Source: Theocolax elegans
Taxonomy: Eukaryota; Arthropoda; Insecta; Hymenoptera; Cerocephalidae
DNA length: 64,000 nt
Assembly: GCA_026168455.1 (NCBI GenBank)
Contig: CM047430.1
Coordinates: 6,427,277-6,491,276 of the forward strand
Reading direction: 5' to 3'
Shown: piece after piece, positions 32,129 through 43,321 of the stretch
Layout: each line of letters opens with the position of its first letter
How positions within the stretch are numbered: the first letter of the stretch is position 1
Notes under the pieces: generated by a model
Databases searched by the model: none
What the model was told of the DNA's origin: nothing
What the model saw: only the letters and a program-made list of their open reading frames with translations
Program-made: the position numbers and the translations under genes

Positions 32129-32998
32129 TTATAATCTGTTCACAATCGCTCTAAAACTGTTCAAAAACGTTGTAGCCTTTTCTCCCTCATTTTGTATTCT
32201 TGATCGAAGTTCCATGAGTAAATCTTCGTCATTTATGATACGGCCATAATCATTTAGGAACTCGATCTCACAATCACGCCAATCTCGAAGAGATGGCTGA
32301 ACTGTTCTATACCAGATCAGAGCTGATTTTGAGAACACATTGGGCAGGGCACTGTGAACTGAAAACTCGTTGTCATTTCTGAGGTTGTGCAAAGGGTTCA
32401 GAAACTCTTCCGCGTCCTTTTTGGTCTCACCATCAAAGGACATGTTCCAGATACGCAGCTCTCGTGCGCACCCTGTCCGATCGTGCGTTCAGTTATCGTC
32501 TGCACGATACCTTGGCCTGGCCTCGTAGGAGTCTCTTTCCCGACGGTCATCTCTATTACCCGTCCGGGAACTCCTACGTCTACTACTAGAAGCATTCCTA
32601 TTCTCTTGTCGGCCTTCAGCCGCCCTACGAGAAATGGATCTGCTACGAGTAGGTTTGCGATCAGACTGATACCCATCGGACGAATCCGGCCGAGTACATT
32701 GATCGCAAGTCGCCACCGCACGTTTCTCTTGAGGCATTTCTCTGCGTCTATCCGACCTCTCTTTGTGACCTTGCTCCGGAATTTCCGGATGTGCTCGGTC
32801 GTCAAGTTTGCGGTTCGAATGACGTTTCTGAGTACGTCTCTCCGTACAACTCTCACGACGTTGATCGTTGCTTGAGGCTCTACTCAAAGAACGATGGTGT
32901 CGTGGCTTTCTGTTTGGAGTCGTGTACTCACGTCTCTCTCTTCTATCTTGTCCCTCACAAATCTTAGAAGAGGCATGACGACGTCTCGGTTCAAACAT
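32129..32998 (-). pseudogene. LTR element gag, N-terminal and capsid part
   Basis: Two open blocks in the same frame, separated by a single TGA at 32489-32491. The first (32998-32492) is very rich in Arg/Ser (RRRHASSKICEG, RSISRRAAEGRQ), like a nucleic-acid-binding N-terminus. The second (32443-32129) is capsid-like (MSFDGETKKDAEEFLNPLHN, SLRDWRDCEIEFLNDYG). In the second copy (48232-48234) the stop codon position reads CGA, so the stop is a C-to-T change. The two copies are broken at different codons. Confidence 0.78.
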
Positions 32999-33205
32999 TG
33001 GTTTTCCGTAAGATTGAACGCTGACGTCATTAGGAAGGTCATATCCTTCCGTCCCGTATATAAAGCAAAGAAAATTAATTATAATTTTCTTTAAAAGAGT
33101 AGGGGGGCGAGTCAGCTACCTCTCCCGAAAGGATCTAGTATTTTACTCTCACACTCCAAAATATATACTAGATCCCGCGTGGGAACGAATTAATTTTATT
33201 AAAAT
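32999..33205 (-). other. Leader between LTR and gag
   Basis: Untranslated leader of the minus-strand element between its 5' LTR and gag. The usual TGG-type primer-binding site directly after the LTR is not visible: the LTR is followed on the minus strand by ATTTTAATAAAATTAATTCG. It may have been lost, or the element may prime differently. Confidence 0.4.
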
Positions 33206-33944
33206 TGTTAATACAAAATTTTATCGGACTTTGCGAACCAGTATGCTTTATTTAGCGTTTAGCGAGGCTTTTACTCTTCGTCCACTATCGTTGGTGGAAG
33301 CCCCAGAGTAAACCTTTAAAATTTAAAAATTGGCGTTTCGACCACAGCACTCTAGCTTTGGTGTCCTCAGTAAGGAGCTAGCTTTATTAAAATTGAATAA
33401 AATAATTCGCCGCAGTGGTTTGTCTCGGCGAAACCAGCTGCAAAGACTTTATACACGCGAAAGGGCTAGGCGATCGCGCTATCTATCTCACTCACACACC
33501 GAATAGCCCGCCTCGCACCTAACTGCGATTCACCCCGATTAGGGATTCTCTCTCTCTCTCTCTCTTTCTTTCCACTCGCGGGCGCAATCGGAGAGAGCCG
33601 ATGATGATCGGCTGTCACGAAGTCTTACCTGCGCGCTGTACGGGGCCAATTCTCGCTGACCGTGATCTACGGCGCAAGCTACTCTCTCCCTACCTTACCG
33701 CTTCCATACAAGCTAGGCACAGATCTCCCGTCAAGATCTCCCGTCAGATGAACGCGGTCGCGCGCAAACTCTCTCCCGATATACTGGAGTACACCTCTCC
33801 TCGGATACCCGAGCTAGAGGGGGAATACTCCGGTATAGAGACGCGTCTCACACGCTGTCTCTCTCGCTCTCTCTCACACTAATTCGTAAAACTCACTATC
33901 TTTCTCACTCTCTCCCTCCCTCTCTCTCTCTGGTGAGTGTAACA
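33206..33944 (-). repeat. 5' LTR of the gag element, with hammerhead-related block
   Basis: 739 bp with matching ends TGTTA...TAACA on the minus strand (33944 to 33206). A TATA element (TATAAAG, 33453-33447) is followed by a block homologous to the 388-bp ribozyme unit: CTCCTTACTGAGGA, then ACCA...TGGT, then GAAACGCC (33385-33341), a polyadenylation-like AATAAAG and the TTTTGTATTAACA end. The U3 part (33944-33480) contains CT/GA microsatellites and matches the + strand fragment at 46790-47200. The ribozyme is degenerate here: stems I and III are not complete. Confidence 0.72.
33341..33386 (-). ncRNA. Degenerate hammerhead-like block in the LTR
   Basis: The core CTGAGGA (33370-33364) and GAAAC (33349-33345) are intact. 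Stem II is ACCA/TGGT instead of GTCC/GGAC in the 388-bp unit, that is, paired but with different bases. The upstream AGCTAGCT and the loop AAGCTAG keep loop-loop complementarity with changed sequence. The upstream stem III and cleavage-site strand (GGCGTC) is replaced by AT-rich sequence after GGCG, so self-cleavage is not expected from this copy. Confidence 0.55.
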
Positions 33945-34352
33945 GTCGTGCTTCACATCGACCAGTCTTTGTTTTATTATATTTTGCTCACAATTGGATT
34001 TTGAGTTTTATTTCAGGATGACCGGACTTCCGCTGGCTCACGCTACCCGAGCATCAACAGCACGTCTCGAATAAAGAGTCAGTTGGTCCGCTATCATCCT
34101 GTAAAGTTTTTACCATTGATGATTTGCAAAAATTCTTTGGCGTGTTGGAGCATGAACCATAGTTGCAATTAACATCTAGATCGATCAAAATTGAGAAGCG
34201 GTACCTTTAAGGGCCCTCTACTGGGCCGCAGCGTACAACTCTACTTCGCCTTGCTTCTGTGAGCGCTACGACGGTGATCTTCTTGCTTGCTGATTGTGGT
34301 CGCGTGAGTAGTTGCGCAGGCGTATGGGTTCCCGAACAACAGCTGTGAATAC
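33945..34352 (+). other. Probable 5' region of LINE 1
   Basis: Non-coding or badly broken sequence between the LTR and the first LINE 1 coding remnants. No promoter motif could be pinned down. Confidence 0.35.
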
Positions 34353-35622
34353 TTGTTGATTGACATGCTATCTCCGCCGAAAGAGCCAGACGAGCCTCTC
34401 GTTGAGTATTCTGCTTCAGGCTCTTCTCCGTCAAATGAAGGAATTAAAAGAGCGGGAACCACGTTGCTCGAAAGCGATAGTGCGGTACCACTGCCCCCGT
34501 GTAACATTAGTTTGACAATAACGGATATTCAAGAGAGATGTTAATGAAAATCGCGACGTTCTTCTTTCTTGCTTGGCCAACGAGTAAGAAACTAATAAGA
34601 AAGCGCGCCTGCGCACGGCGTTAAATGTTTTTTGTGAGGCTTACAATATAATTTCTGGCGCTTATGTTGCTCGACTTGCAGTAGAGAGCGATCTCAACAA
34701 GTGTAAAGAGGCATTAAAAAACGCGTGTAATAGCGTTGCATCGGCTACTAAAGCGTTGAATGGCATTGTCGCGCGTGATTCATTGCCTCCTGCGCCCTCG
34801 TACGCTCAAGCCTTATCGGCTAATATGCCTACAGAGTTAAGCAAAATCTTGTTGTCTTGGAAAAAACTCTTCATGATCCACAATACTGAGCGATTTATCA
34901 TTGGACCTATCGGGGACGATGTAACCAAATTTAGCTCTTTGCAAGTTACTAAGACCACACTATATAATTGCTTTGACCCGGTTCAATTAAAGATGCGAGC
35001 TAAGCGCGTACGTTTTGACCCTAAAAGCTCGGTCGTTTTAGAGGGGGAATCATTGAACGTTGACAAATTATCAAAATGTGATCTTCTCGCGCGATCGGGA
35101 CTTGAAGTTAAGAAGGAAGCGAAAATGAATCCGAGGATTATCGTGCACGATGTTCCTGTTAACCTCGAAAAAGAAGAGATTATTACTCGTATTGTTGAGC
35201 AAAATTTGGACGAGGGTTGTCGCGATGACTTAAAAATTGTATATTTATATCCGCCGCGTGAAAAAAAGTATCGTTCATGTATTATAGAATTACTACCGCG
35301 TCACAGAGCGTGTTTGTTAAATAGAGGTCGAATAAATATTGATTGGAACTCGTGCAGAGTTGAGGAACACATTTCCATTGTACAGTGCTATAAATGTAAC
35401 GGTTTTGCACACATTGCGCGTAATTGTAAGAATAAAGTAAGTTGTGCGAGATGTGCGGGGGAACATGAGACTAGGAGTTGTACATCGTCTGCCCACAAAT
35501 GCATTAACTGCATTAACTTGAAGATCGGGAATACGGCACATACAGCGACGGATAAGGGAAAATGTAGCATCTTGAGAAAGAAAATTAAAGCTAAAATCTG
35601 TGCAATCAATTATGATAATTAA
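34353..35622 (+). pseudogene. LINE 1 ORF1 (gag-like, three zinc knuckles)
   Basis: The open part from 34596 reads KKARLRTALNVFCEAYNII and onwards to 35622. An in-frame TAA lies just upstream (about 34582), and more coding in another frame reaches back to ~34353 (MLSPPKEPDEPLVEYSASGS). The C-terminus carries an array of CCHC knuckles: CYKCNGFAHIARNC, CARCAGEHETRSC and CINC. ORF1 proteins of the Jockey/R1 superfamily have this layout and coat the element RNA. ORF1 ends at the TAA 35620-35622, overlapping the ORF2 ATG at 35612. Confidence 0.78.
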
Positions 35623-38341
35623 ACCCGACTTTTTACGTGTAGGCCATATTAACGCGCAATCTATTGAGGCTCATTTTGTTGATATACTTTTGCTAATAGG
35701 TAGTTATCAGCTGGATGTGTTAGCGTTGAGCGAGTCTTGGCTTAAACCGCATCGTTCATCAAATGGGTTCATTATTCCTTCTTATAGCCTTTTGCGGCAT
35801 GATCGGTTGAATAAGGGAGGTGGAGGTATTGCCGTCTATATACATGAGGGCATAAAATTCAAAATAAATTCGCATTCTAGTCAGCCTTATCCTTATTGTA
35901 TGTGCCCGGAATACCTATTCGTGATGTTAAAAGTTTGTTCTAGAAATATATTATTAGGTATTGTATACAGTCCACCCAGGTGTGGGTACTGGAGTGACGT
36001 TGAGAATGCTCTTTTCAATGTCAATGAACCTTATGACATCGTGTCTCTTGTGGGAGATTTTAATATAAATTGGGCAGCAGCGTCCCCTAGCCGCGATATA
36101 CTCAAAAGTTTTTTTTATGTGTGCAGTCTCGAACCTGTGCCTTTTTCTCCTACACACCACGCGGGTAATCCACATTCCACTATCGACTATATTTGTGTAA
36201 GTGATCATTCTCGTGTATCGGAATTCGACCAACACCATATCCCTAGCATTTCTCAGCATGACTTGCTTGTGACGACTCTAAAATATAAATTTAATCAACA
36301 TTCGCTCTCTACTATTTGATGTCGCTCTTTCAAAAATTTTTCAGAGCAAGAATTCTACAACGATCTCGGTAATATTGATTGGCACGATATAACTTCAACA
36401 AATAGTGTGGATGATAAGGTTAGTTTGTTTATAGAGAGATTTACAGAACTGTATGATCGACATGACCCATATCAAACAGTCAAATTAAGGAAAAAACAGT
36501 CTCCATGGTTTAGTGCTAAGATTAGGAGATTGATCAAGGCGCGAAATATTGCTTGGAGTCAATTCAAGCGCTTTGACCGCTCTTCGGATCAGGATAGGTA
36601 TAAGTCGTTAAGGAATAGGATTAAGTTAGAATCTAGAACTGCTTATTCTAGTTACTATAAAAAAAGATTCTTGAGTTCTAATTCCCCCTCAGCTCTCTGG
36701 AAGTGTGTTAGTGAATTGGGCTTAGGAGGCGCCTCTGAAGAACTGCGTTCACTTCCAGTCGAGTTGGACTCGCTCAACGCTCATTTTGTGGGCTCGGACT
36801 CCCCAGCTGCACTTTCATTTACCAGGCCTACTGCACGCATATCACCTGATGATAGATTTTATTTTCAGCATATTGCAGTCGAGGATGTTGCCATAGCCAT
36901 CTGCAATGCTACGTCTAATGCGCGGGGAACTGATGACTTGCCAGTCAGCTTTCTTAAATAGTGCTTGCCATATATTTTAGCACCTCTGCTTAATATTTTT
37001 GACGCCTCGCTGCAATCTGGAGTCTTCCCTAAGTCGTGGAAAAGAGCCATCATCCGTCCCCTCCCGAAGTGTCGTACAACAACAGAGTTGACCTATTTTC
37101 GTCCGATTAGTCTGCTTTGTGCTACTTCGAAAATCTTAGAGAGGGTTGCACATCTACAAATATCTAAATACTTTTCTGATAGAAATATGTTTAGTAAATT
37201 CCAGTCCGGTTTCCACAGAAAACACAGCACTCAGTCAGCTCTTATCGATATTACGGATAACATACGTTGTGCTTTAGATAGGGAAGAGGTGACTCTGCTG
37301 GTGGCAGTCGATTTTTCTCGCGCATTTGACACGGTGAACATAGATTTACTGGTGCAAGAGCTTGAATCCTTTGGTTTCTCTGACCCGGCATGCAATTGGG
37401 CTCGTTCGTTTCTCGAGGACAGGTCTCAGGTGGTCTTGGATCCCTCCAATAAACGTTCCAAAGTGTTAACAAGAACGGTTGGTGTTCCGTAGGGTACTGC
37501 TAATGGTCCAACCTTCTTTAAGGTTTACATTGACGATTCAACTTCAATATTGAAATATTGTAAATATCATTTGTTTGCCGATGACTATACCATTTATGCA
37601 TCTAGTTCATTTAAGGATATCCATCAACTTATTAACAAAGTCAATACAGATATGGCTAACCTAGCGGATTGGTCGAGAAGTAATGGCCTTAAAATTAATG
37701 CCACAAAAACACAAGCAATTTGGTTTGACTCTCGTGGGTTTGTAAGCAGGTTACGAGGAATGCAAATTCCCAAGTTACAACTTACTGGTGCAGATATCAG
37801 TTATCATGAGAATATTAAGTTGCTTGGCTTTTCTTTAGACAGCACGTTAAGTGATTCGAGTCACTGCGTGGAAACATCCAGGAAGTGTTTTGCTGCACTC
37901 GCACAATTGCGCAAATGTGGCGACTGCATTGCCAACCCAACTAGACTATTGTTGATTAAATCATTGGTGTTTCCTTATCTTGACTATTGCCCCGGCGTCC
38001 TTTTAGGCCTATCCGCTGAGTTAACCCTAAAATTGCAGGGGTGTAAGAATGCAGCCCTCCGTTTTGTTGAGGGTTGCCGTAAAAGCGACCACATTACTCC
38101 GGTGTATAAAAAATATGACATTCTTTCTTTTGCGCAGCGTAGAGACTATCTCGTTTTGTGTCTACTTGCCAAAATCTTAGCCTCTGGAGAACCCGTATAT
38201 ATTAGAGAAAAATTGTGTTTCCGCGGAATGGATAGAATGGGTTCTAAGAGGGCTTCACAATACGATTTGTGCATTCCGAGGACGACTACTACTTGTTTCC
38301 AATCCTCGTTTATGGGATTCCTGATTGCCTGCGCGCAGTGA
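35600..38341 (+). pseudogene. LINE 1 ORF2: AP endonuclease and reverse transcriptase
   Basis: One continuous frame of 914 codons with no indel, interrupted only by TGA 36317-36319, TAG 36959-36961 and TAG 37490-37492. Domains: APE-type endonuclease (RVGHINAQSIEAHF, LALSESWLKPH, IVYSPPRCGYW, LVGDFNINW, STIDYICVSD); RT (FRPISLLCATSKILERV, LLVAVDFSRAFDTVN, GVP followed by the stop, then YHLFADDYTIY with the catalytic ADD); and a C-terminal region with no RNase H seen. The 37490 stop sits exactly where GVPQG is expected, so CAG became TAG. First ATG is 35612. Jockey/R1-like; I could not settle the clade. Confidence 0.88.
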
Positions 38342-38753
38342 ATGCTGGACCACGTTTTAAGCACTGCTTACTTAAATATTTTAAAGAAAAATTTGACGAT
38401 ACTAGGTAGTAATACGACGCTTATTTATGTATTATATTTTATTATCTATCTTACTTATTATGTTGTATTATTTTATATTACTTATATTATTATTTTTACC
38501 GTAGATTATTATATTTTACTATTGCGGATGTAGGATGTGAATGTTCGGGGACGAATGCATGTATCTCGCCTTTATAGTTATGTTTTTTTTTTACTCTTTA
38601 TTATTTATTTTAGTATTAAGTTTGCGAAATAATTGTACCAGCGTGATTCTCAGAGGACAATCTGCCTTTTCTTGTCAAATTTATGTATTTTGGCCTGACT
38701 ATTATGGACGACGAGTCCTTAGTCTAATAAAATTATTCAATTCAATTCAATTC

Positions 38754-38756
<3 letters not shown>
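38342..38756 (+). other. LINE 1 3' UTR with pentanucleotide tail
   Basis: Follows the ORF2 stop. It ends CTAATAAAATTATTCAATTC with about four ATTCA repeats (38736-38757). A short tandem tail instead of poly-A is seen in several Jockey/I-superfamily LINEs. The end of the tail marks the insertion end and runs straight into a (TC)n tract. Confidence 0.7.

Positions 38757-38823
<67 letters not shown>
38757..38823. repeat. (TC)n microsatellite
   Basis: About 66 bp of almost perfect CT dinucleotides, interrupted by one TA at the right end. A downstream frame reads as poly-Ser/Leu; it is not a gene. Confidence 0.95.
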
Positions 38824-38826
<3 letters not shown>

Positions 38827-39440
38827 AGCCCGCTAACGTTTCGCCGCGACACTGCTCGCGTACGAAAAGATGGCCAACACTTTTATTTTAATACAAAAAC
38901 GGTGAGGACGAAACCGTACGTCCTGCCACGATTGCCATTTGTAACGTGGTATTCGCGTACTCGGTAAAAATAATTAATTTTTATATTTAATAAAAATCAT
39001 TGGGCTGTGTTGCCCAATACCGCCTACAAAATTTAATTTATTTATCGCAAACTGTGGGCTGTCGCCAGGAACACGAGTTCGCTGGGACGAACGGTGTGGA
39101 GGGTTCGGGTGATCTTCCTTGCCTCGACACGATATATTTTAAATTAAAGGAATAGTCGGCGGGAGCGGGGAGAAATAATAGTTATTCAGATTTAAAATAA
39201 AGATAATAGAAATATTTATTTTAATAATATAATTACCAAAAGGCCATCCAGACTGTGTTCCGCGACAATATTAAATACGCGCGGGCGGAAGTCCCGGGAA
39301 ACCTGTCAGATCAAGATCCTCGCCTGCGACAGGTTCTAACTCCCAGGATCCGCTGTTCGAGTACCGTCGTACCCGAACACACTTTCGATGTACACACACA
39401 CACACACAAGGGGGGTGGGAGGGTCACGATAGTAAATCAG
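38824..39440. other. Mixed-composition region, no gene recognised
   Basis: Contains a GC-richer stretch (39050-39120 and 39260-39390), AT-rich spacer and a (CA)n run at 39393-39408. No family resemblance. Confidence 0.4.
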
Positions 39441-39449
39441 AGTACTCAC

Positions 39450-39594
39450 CGGTGACGCTCCTCGAGGATGGCCCAGCCGATCCATGGCGACTGGTCCACC
39501 TCCTAGACAAGGGGACGACCGGCGGTTGAGGTGGTGAAGGCGGCACTTGCCGCGGCGAGTGAGTATCGATCCGCGGTATCACCCGCGCACGACC
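39450..39594 (-). other. GC-rich exon-like island with splice consensus
   Basis: On the minus strand a 145-nt open, GC-rich segment (RVIPRIDTHSPRQVPPSPPQ and onwards) is preceded by TTAAAATACAG (acceptor AG at 39596-39595) and followed by a near-ideal donor GTGAGTACT (39449-39441). Composition differs sharply from the AT-rich surroundings. It could be a host exon or a chance GC island. The peptide is proline/arginine-rich and not recognised. Confidence 0.22.
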
Positions 39595-39695
39595 CTGTAT
39601 TTTAACACACACACAACTTAAACTCACGGGACACACGTGTACTTCCACTTGGGTCTGCGCACTTAGCCCTGCTTTGGAGCACCCGTTCACAGAGC

Positions 39696-39914
39696 TTAAT
39701 ACTGAGGTGGGTGGGGTGTACTCTCACTCGAACTGTCTTCATTGGAACATTCATCAATTCGCATTTCTTCTCCAGGCAATGAATTGTCAATGTCCATAAG
39801 TTCATCGCCCATTTTACTAACATTTTCAACATAAACTGGTGGCATCATAGAAGAGACATTTGCATATTTAAATGTGTTTTTTGTACGTGAAGAATGGCCT
39901 TCTGTGTTCGTCAT
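39696..39914 (-). CDS. Hypothetical small acidic protein frame
   Basis: A 72-residue ATG-started frame with natural-looking composition: a hydrophilic start (MTNTEGHSSRTKNTF), then MMPPVYVENVSKMGDELMDI and an acidic serine tail (ECSNEDSSSES). It is read away from the adjacent plus-strand conserved fragment, with about 30 bp between. No homologue recognised. It may be the first exon of a transposon or host gene, or chance. Confidence 0.25.
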   Translation of the reverse strand: MTNTEGHSSRTKNTFKYANVSSMMPPVYVENVSKMGDELMDIDNSLPGEEMRIDECSNEDSSSESTPHPPQY

Positions 39915-39945
39915 ACAGAAATAGCAGTCAAATCACTGTGTTAAT

Positions 39946-40606
39946 TTGAACAAAATTAAATACACAGAACATAAGTGTACCAATCGCATACCTTTAGTTG
40001 ATTCACCAGTTATGCTTCCACCACTTCACATTAAACTAGGTCTCATGAAACAATTTGTTAAAGCTTTTGACAAAGATGGTGACTGCTTTGAATACTTAGG
40101 AGAAAAGTTTCCGCAAATAAGCAATGCTAAACTAAAAGAAGGCATTTTTGACGGTCCTCAAATTCGCACCATGTTTAACAATGATACGTTTATTACAAAA
40201 ATGATCAACGATGAAAAAAGAAGCATGGCTAGGTTTAAAAAAAATTGCTCAAAACTTTTTGGGTAATCATAAAAGTGAGGATTACCAAAAAATTGTTGAG
40301 AAAATGTTAGAAAGTTACGAGCACTTACGCTGCTTGATGAATTTGAAATTGCATTTCCTGCACTTGCACCTGGACTACTTTGCAGCGAACCTCGGAGACT
40401 ATAGCGAAGAACATGGTGAACAATTACACCGGGATATCTAGGAAATGGAACGTCGCTACCAAGGAAAGTGGAATGTTAATATAATGGCAGATTTTTGTTG
40501 GATGCTGAAAAGAGAAATCAAGGCAAAGGGGGAAAAAAGAAAAAGAAATCCGCTGCATTGGACGTTTGAAGATAGCAGAGTTCGGTACAAGCGAGCAAAA
40601 GTGTGA
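39946..40606 (+). pseudogene. Broken conserved protein of unknown function, transposon-associated type
   Basis: PPLHIKLGLMKQFVKAFDKD, then EKFPQISNAKLKEGIFDGPQ, a frameshift at about 40235-40260, then LGNHKSEDYQKIVEKMLESY, LHLDYFAANLGDYSEEHGEQ, then a TAG at 40439-40441, then EMERRYQGKWNVNIMADFCW and MLKRE, ending at a basic tail. From memory, this arrangement belongs to an uncharacterised protein found in many copies in arthropod and cnidarian genomes, which suggests a mobile-element origin; I cannot confirm it by search. One frameshift and one nonsense codon make this copy non-functional. The 5' end is not identified. Confidence 0.6.
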
Positions 40607-41295
40607 GAGAATTGCTACAATGTTGAGGTTCTATATTTTAAAACACAGTAATTCTCCAACGTCAATTTCTTTCTTTTTCAGACTAAAAAAGAGAATTCAC
40701 TGGTGATATTTTGCAGTCAGATTAAACATATCGAAATACACAAAAAACATGAATCATGAAATCACAAAAAATGTATTGTAAGCTCTTACAGACAAATTTT
40801 AGGATTTTTTTGAGATTTCTCATGGTTTTTCACAAATAAATCACAATAATCACTAATCACAATTTTCACAAAATTCTAATTACCTACGAGTAAAACAGAC
40901 CATATATATGGTTTCAGCGCGTCAAAATATTTAAAAATCATGCATGATATAAGTTCAAAAAAATTTATTGCCTAATAAATGCGAACTCTTAAATGCAAAT
41001 TTTCACAATTTTCAGCAATTTTCACAGTTTTCTAACATATTTTCCAAATATATTCCAAATCACAGTTTAAAACATCACAGTCGCAGAATAAATGCAAATA
41101 CGGCAAATATCATAGTAAGTCAGCAAATAAAATATAATACAAATGAAACAACTGTCAATACATCTATCAGTCACAGTACTACAATTTCAAATTTAAAATT
41201 GGACGACACAATAAAGCAGTCATACGTCATCAAATTCTCTCGTCATCTAATATCCCTTAAATACTTTCATTCATGTATATATGGGACGGTACAAC
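40607..41295. other. AT-rich region without a gene
   Basis: AT-rich, with TTTTCACAATTTTCA-type repeats at about 40855-41065. An 115-codon open frame (40968-41315) is Asn/Ser/Ile/His-rich low complexity and is not taken as a gene. Confidence 0.45.
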
Positions 41296-41429
41296 ATGGA
41301 ATAACAAATAAATGAATAAATAAATAAAATAAATAAATAAATAAAATAAATAAATAAATAAAATAAATAAATAAATAAAATAAATAAATAAATAAAATAA
41401 ATAAATAAATAAAATAAATAAGTAAACAG
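41296..41429. repeat. (AATA)n microsatellite with ~17-bp periodic interruptions
   Basis: AATAAATAAATAAATA-type units interrupted regularly by AAAATAA, giving a higher period of about 21 bp. Simple sequence, no coding role. Confidence 0.85.
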
Positions 41430-41509
41430 TACATTTAGATTAAACCTATTCTAGTGCCAGACTAGAGAGAGAGTGAGAGAGTTATTACAAGTGAGAAAGA
41501 GAGAGAGAT

Positions 41510-41877
41510 TAGAGTAGATTAGATTAGATTATTTATTGGGTACTTTGGGGTGAGACCCCGTATACACATATGAAATCTCAGAAAGAGATCATAAAGCGCA
41601 GTTCCTAATAAATATTATAAAATAAAAAATAAAAACAATAATAATTGTATAACAAATTATTTACAAAAATAAAAATAAAAATACTAAAATCGTATAACAA
41701 TAAAATAATAACAAACGTAACCTAACAGAATAACAAATAAAATTAATAACAAAAAATAGTTTAACAAGATGAGTAAAAAATAGGAAGAGCAAAAGTAAAA
41801 CGCAATAATTGACATAAAATAACGCAATAAAATATCGGCTGACATAATTAAAGCATGGAATACAATCTATAAAACGC
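41510..41877 (-). other. LINE 2 3' UTR with (TAATC)n tail
   Basis: After the ORF2 stop on the minus strand, a short 3' UTR ends AATAAATAATCTAATCTAAT (complement of about 41517-41536), that is a polyadenylation-like AATAAA and pentanucleotide tail repeats. Like LINE 1, the tail unit is 5 bp, but the sequence differs. Confidence 0.65.
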
Positions 41878-43321
41878 TTAGAAATCTGGCAAGGAAGGCC
41901 AGGCAATTCCCTCATTTCTCATTTTCACGTCCCAATTCTGACGATCGAGCTCAGATAGATACGATGAAAGGGATGATTTGAATGAACTAAAGAGGAGAGG
42001 GTCAAAATTAGTGAAAGGAAGGTGATTAATGAGGCAAGAGGCAGCGATAATGAAGGAGTTATTAAGGGCCTCTGTCCTAGGAGGAAGATAAAAAAGGGAT
42101 GAGGGTGGGAGGCGTGAGGAAGAACGGGCAGGAAATAAAGCATCACGAATAATGAAGTGACGAGCAATATAGGAAGGGGAATTATAGGAAATGATGTTAA
42201 AAGCACTAGTAGCAATGAAAAGGGATCTGCTAAGCTCGACCGACAGCCAACCCAGCTTAAGACGGTAAGGTGTCATATGCTCACGCCATGGAATAGTACC
42301 CCATACAAAACGAACGCAAGCATTTAATAGACGCTGTAGCTTTAAATTCCTGGTAGCATCCAGGTCGTGAAAAACAGCGCAGGCGTAGTCGAAATGCGGG
42401 AAGATTAGAGCTTCGACAAGGTTCTTTCTGTTCTGACATGAAAGCGCTCTTTTAAAAAATCTTAAGGAGTGAAGAACTCCATGAACTCGCTGTGACACAG
42501 ATGCGACCTGACGAGACCAGTCCAGGGTGGGTGAATTCTATATGCCCAGAGATTTGACTTCAGATTCATAGTTAAGGATATCATTCCCTATTGAAACCTT
42601 CGGTGCAGTATCTAAGTCAATTCGTAAAATAAAAGCCTGACTGCCTAAGATCATCACCTTCGTCTTTTTCACATTCAAATTCAGACCATTTGATCTCGCC
42701 CAGTTGTCTATCGCATTAGCGTCTTCCGAAATTTTTTGTACACCCTGAGCAAGATCGGTTGGATAAAACGAGTGATAGATCTGAGTGTCATCCGCGAAAA
42801 TCATGTGGTTAGAATGTTTTAAAACCCGCGAGAAATCATTAATAAAAATAGAAAATAAAAGTGGGCCGAGGACACTGCCCTGTGGCACCCCTCTAGACGT
42901 GTCGAGCCAGGCCGAGCCCATCCCCAGTTCATCCACCACTGATTGAGTGCGGCCAACCAAATAATGGTAGAACCAAGAGACAACCATATCCGAACAGCCT
43001 ATAGAGCGTAATTTACTAAGCATCAAGTCATGTGGCACCGAATCAAACGCTTTTGAGAAATCAAATAAAATGAGAATCGTGATCATGCATTTGTCTATGG
43101 CTCTCCTAATGTCATCTAAGACACCTATTAGAGCAGTCTGGGTACTATACCCCCCGGCGGAAGCCCGCTTGTCTCTCAATAATTAAATTATTACTGTTAA
43201 GATATTCTGTGAGTTGTTCATGAACTAACTTTTCTAAGATTTTGGAGACATCACAGAGCTTTGCTATGGGCCTAGTGTCAGACGGCGAGATCACTCTGTT
43301 CGACTTAATTTTGACGAAAAT

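Noticed and set aside
32387..32875. 162-codon plus-strand frame
   Set aside because: It is the antisense of the Arg/Ser-rich gag, which has a homologue in the same frame at 48 kb.
38541..38891. 116-codon frame across the (TC)n tract
   Set aside because: It is mostly poly-Ser/Leu from the microsatellite and LINE 3' UTR.
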